NCBI GenBank assembly: GCA_016182725.1
Contig: JACPFZ010000019.1
Span: 3,046-25,550 of the forward strand
Reading direction: 5' to 3'
Length of the DNA stretch: 22,505 bases
From: Candidatus Gottesmanbacteria bacterium
Lineage (GTDB): Bacteria; Patescibacteriota; Microgenomatia; UBA10105; UBA927
The notes beneath the pieces were generated by a model. The model made no database searches, was not told the origin of the DNA, and saw only the letters and a list, made by a program, of their open reading frames with translations. Below are positions 20,653 through 22,505 of the stretch, one piece after another. Position 1 is the stretch's first letter; each line of letters opens with the position of its first letter. Position numbers and translations under genes: made by a program.

Positions 20653-21849
20653 TTAGGCGGGCTTTTCAAAATACTTCTTCCCTTTTATTTTATCAGGTAA
20701 CAAACTTTCCGTGGGGTACTTTTCATAGCCTTTGCCATAACCCAATTCTTTCATGAGTTTCGTCGGTGCGTTACGAATGGGCAATGGAATCGGCAGATTG
20801 CCATATTTTTTCACATCAGCAAGAGCATCCATGTAGGCATCATATGCAGATCTATCCTTTTTTGCTAAAGCCAAATAAACCACGCCATGAGCTAAATTTT
20901 CCTGGCATTCCGGATACCCAATTTCATGACAGGCACCAAAGACTTCATTGGCAACGACAAGCGCTGTGGGCTGTGCCATGCCAATATCTTCTGACGCAAA
21001 CACGACCATTCTCCTTGCTATAAATAATGGGTCTTCACCTGCTGCAACCATGCGGGCTAAATAGTAGATGGCCGCATCCACATCGCTTGCGCGCATGCTT
21101 TTAATGAATGCGCTGATGGTGTTGTAATGTTCTTCGCCAACGCGATCGTATTGAAGCATCTTCTTCTGCGCCGCCTCTTCAATATGAGAGATACTGATAT
21201 TGTTTGATACTTTGATTCCCGGAATTGAGCGTAGTTGAAATGCAATTTCGAGAATTGTTAGCAATATCCTGGCGTCACCATTGGCAATTTGAAGTAAAAA
21301 GGCCCTTGCATCATCTTTAATAGTTTTTTTGAGGAATGCAAGTCCTCGATCAACAATACTGTTCAGTTCTGTTTCTGAAAGTTGATTGAGTACAAAAACC
21401 CGACATCGGGAAAGAAGCGGTGAAATGACTTCAAACGAGGGATTTTCCGTGGTTGCTCCGATAAAAATAATTGTCCCTTTCTCAACATGCGGAAGAAATG
21501 CATCCTGTTGGGCTTTATTGAAGCGATGGAGCTCGTCGATAAATAAAATAGTGCGTTGTTGTTTGTGTTTCAGCCGCTCATCTGCCTCTTTCACGATTTT
21601 TCGGACATCAGCAAGAGTCGTCGTTACGGCTGACTTAAATTCGAAATGTGAGTTTGTAAGTGTAGCAAGTAAGTGGGCAAGTGTTGTTTTCCCGCTTCCT
21701 GGCGGACCCCACAATACCATCGACGGTAAAAAATCGGAAGCAAGCAGTTTTCTGATAATGCCGTTTTTTCCGACTAAATGCTCCTGTCCAATGACTTCAT
21801 TAAGCGTTTTCGGTCGAAGAATATCTGCGAGCGGACGATGATCAATCAT
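20653..21849 (-). CDS. rarA: Replication-associated recombination protein A (RarA/MgsA AAA+ ATPase)
   Basis: RarA is a clamp-loader-like ATPase that acts at stalled replication forks. The 398-aa protein has Walker A GPPGSGKTT (residues 48-56), Walker B ILFIDELHRFN (101-111) and sensor 1 GATTENPSFE. LSRCRVFVL follows, and the C-terminal MgsA tetramerisation region includes SAFIKSMRASDVDAAIYYLARM, the family hallmark, and ASEDIGMAQP. The ATG start opens MIDHRPLADILRPKTL, close to the family N-terminus. An in-frame ATT at 21874-21876, nine bases after GGGAGG, would add nine residues (MAKWDTIGA if initiated). TACAAT seven bases before the ATG alternatively suggests a leaderless start. Confidence 0.96.
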   Translation of the reverse strand: MIDHRPLADILRPKTLNEVIGQEHLVGKNGIIRKLLASDFLPSMVLWGPPGSGKTTLAHLLATLTNSHFEFKSAVTTTLADVRKIVKEADERLKHKQQRTILFIDELHRFNKAQQDAFLPHVEKGTIIFIGATTENPSFEVISPLLSRCRVFVLNQLSETELNSIVDRGLAFLKKTIKDDARAFLLQIANGDARILLTILEIAFQLRSIPGIKVSNNISISHIEEAAQKKMLQYDRVGEEHYNTISAFIKSMRASDVDAAIYYLARMVAAGEDPLFIARRMVVFASEDIGMAQPTALVVANEVFGACHEIGYPECQENLAHGVVYLALAKKDRSAYDAYMDALADVKKYGNLPIPLPIRNAPTKLMKELGYGKGYEKYPTESLLPDKIKGKKYFEKPA

Positions 21850-22505
21850 CGCGCCTATTGTATCCCACTTCGCAATAAAAAACTACCTCCCTAAGATAAT
21901 CCTCTGAAGCTTTAGCGAAGGATTGTACTCTGTTTCCGCAAAATTCGAACCTATTTCAAAGAAAATTTCTGATTCTACGCTCCGGCCGCGGCGGGCGCCT
22001 CCGCGAAAAGACATTTTTTGCGCGCGCGTTCTCGCCAAGGGCGAGTAATGACGGATTCATAATAACACAAAGCCAATCTTTCTTGATTCCGTATCAACCC
22101 ACCCACCCAAAAGATAAATAAGATGGCGGCGACCCCGTCCTCGTTCGCAGGCGCTCCTAGGGTCGCGCTGGCCAATGTACTGGTAATTTAGCTTCTTTTA
22201 CAGTCTCTTCCGAAATTCTCTTTGTTTTAGCATGTCAGCTCACTGCGGCGGGATATCCGCAATTGCCCCCGCCGCTTGTATTCGTACCCCTGTCCAGCGT
22301 TCGGTTGTCGTGGTAGTTCGGTTGGCTCACCCCGTATCTTTTTTTATCACAAGGTATTCCACGCGGGGTTCGCTTTGGTCGGGCGCGCTATTAAGAGTGG
22401 ACAGAACAGTGAAGGATTTCTGACGCGCGCCCTCCTTTTTAACAGGTTCTACCCGAGGGGCGGGGGCAGCGGACGCCGCTAGCCTCATTTTATGTAAGGA
22501 TGCTC
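21850..22505. other. Gene-free GC-rich region with several strong inverted repeats
   Basis: No open frame here looks like protein. Perfect stems seen: GCGACCC/GGGTCGC (22129-22135/22160-22166), GCGGCGGG/CCCGCCGC (22245-22252/22268-22275), GGGCGCGC/GCGCGCCC (22381-22388/22425-22432), AGCGG-ACG-CCGCT (22468-22480) inside GAGG/CCTC, and CTCGCC-AAG-GGCGAG (22031-22045). The minus strand repeats CAACCGAAC twice, 17 bases apart. The density of stems and GC content suggest a structured RNA, possibly continuing past the window end, but I could not match tmRNA, RNase P RNA, SRP RNA, rRNA or tRNA. Confidence 0.4.
21886..21924 (-). promoter_or_regulatory. rarA leader: hairpin and Shine-Dalgarno-like GGGAGG
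   Basis: On the minus strand AATCCT/AGGATT (21924-21919/21903-21898) forms a 6-bp stem, followed by GGGAGG (21891-21886). GGGAGG is 36 bases from the rarA ATG, too far to serve it, but nine bases from an in-frame ATT. A TACAAT (21927-21922) overlaps the hairpin and could be a -10. Confidence 0.4.

Noticed and set aside
21935..21955. GGTTCGAAT on the minus strand as a tRNA T-loop
   Set aside because: The flanking bases do not form a T stem and no acceptor or anticodon arms fit.
21975..22175. A minus-strand open frame ending FAEAPAAAGA, considered as a tmRNA tag or small protein
   Set aside because: It lacks the ALAA-type end, there is no tRNA-like 5' or 3' domain around it, and rarA begins too close downstream for a tmRNA 3' end. 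As protein it has no recognisable pattern.
22129..22335. tmRNA on the minus strand, suggested by CCCTAG...AGGACGGGG and GGACAGGGGTACGAATAC
   Set aside because: The conserved UUCGAC D-loop, an Ala-rich tag with stop, and a T-arm with CCA could not be placed. Kept only as an unidentified structured region.
22232..22482. Two overlapping plus-strand frames of 63 and 68 codons
   Set aside because: Composition is atypical for protein, there is no ribosome binding site, and they lie over strong inverted repeats. They are treated as chance frames in GC-rich DNA.

Overview
The window looks like a chromosomal segment of a Patescibacteria (CPR), probably Parcubacteria-like, bacterium. This is inferred from gene content, not from a marker phylogeny. 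The signs are small genes packed tightly, a short DNA polymerase III delta subunit, an archaeal-type FBP aldolase/phosphatase, a free-standing EF-Tu-domain-2-like beta-barrel protein, and in-frame heptamer repeats that translate to NYELRITN- and NWKLEIGN-like peptides. TGA is used as a normal stop (uvrB, lexA, holA, fbp), so the genetic code is 11, not the TGA=Gly code of Gracilibacteria/Absconditabacteria.

Layout. 1-987 (-): N-terminal part of a secreted transglutaminase-like protein, cut by the window edge. 993-6068 (-): uvrA and uvrB. 6153-6779 (+): lexA, divergent from uvrB across an 84-bp gap with a perfect GTATTA-N4-TAATAC inverted repeat that is a good candidate SOS operator. 6757-7428 (-): DedA-family membrane protein, whose 3' end overlaps lexA. 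7450-8151 (+): rsmI. 8194-19356 (-): a long tightly spaced run, in transcription order holA, pmm/pgm, pgi/pmi, ppsA, eno, gpmI, fbp, acs. 19401-20511 (-): a metallopeptidase-domain protein, a Nudix hydrolase and the beta-barrel protein. 20653-21849 (-): rarA/mgsA. 21850-22505: no convincing gene, but GC-rich with several strong inverted repeats.

The central run reads as a gluconeogenic operon. Acs makes acetyl-CoA from acetate. PpsA, Eno and GpmI convert pyruvate to 3-phosphoglycerate. The aldolase/phosphatase drives triose phosphates one way to fructose-6-phosphate. Pgi/Pmi and Pmm/Pgm supply hexose-6- and hexose-1-phosphates for glycan precursors. Pgk, GAPDH and TpiA are not in the window.

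The most unusual theme is repeat-derived DNA inside conserved genes, in frame and at linkers. Two different heptamer arrays flank the swivelling domain of ppsA. A 30-bp palindromic element lies inside uvrA and again just upstream of holA. A GC-rich hairpin segment lies inside acs, and a GTGTGG-type inverted repeat lies in the UvrA inter-domain linker. Other points are a possible Ser-to-Thr change of the GpmI nucleophile, an N-terminally shortened Pgi, and promoters that place transcription starts at or within a few bases of the start codon.
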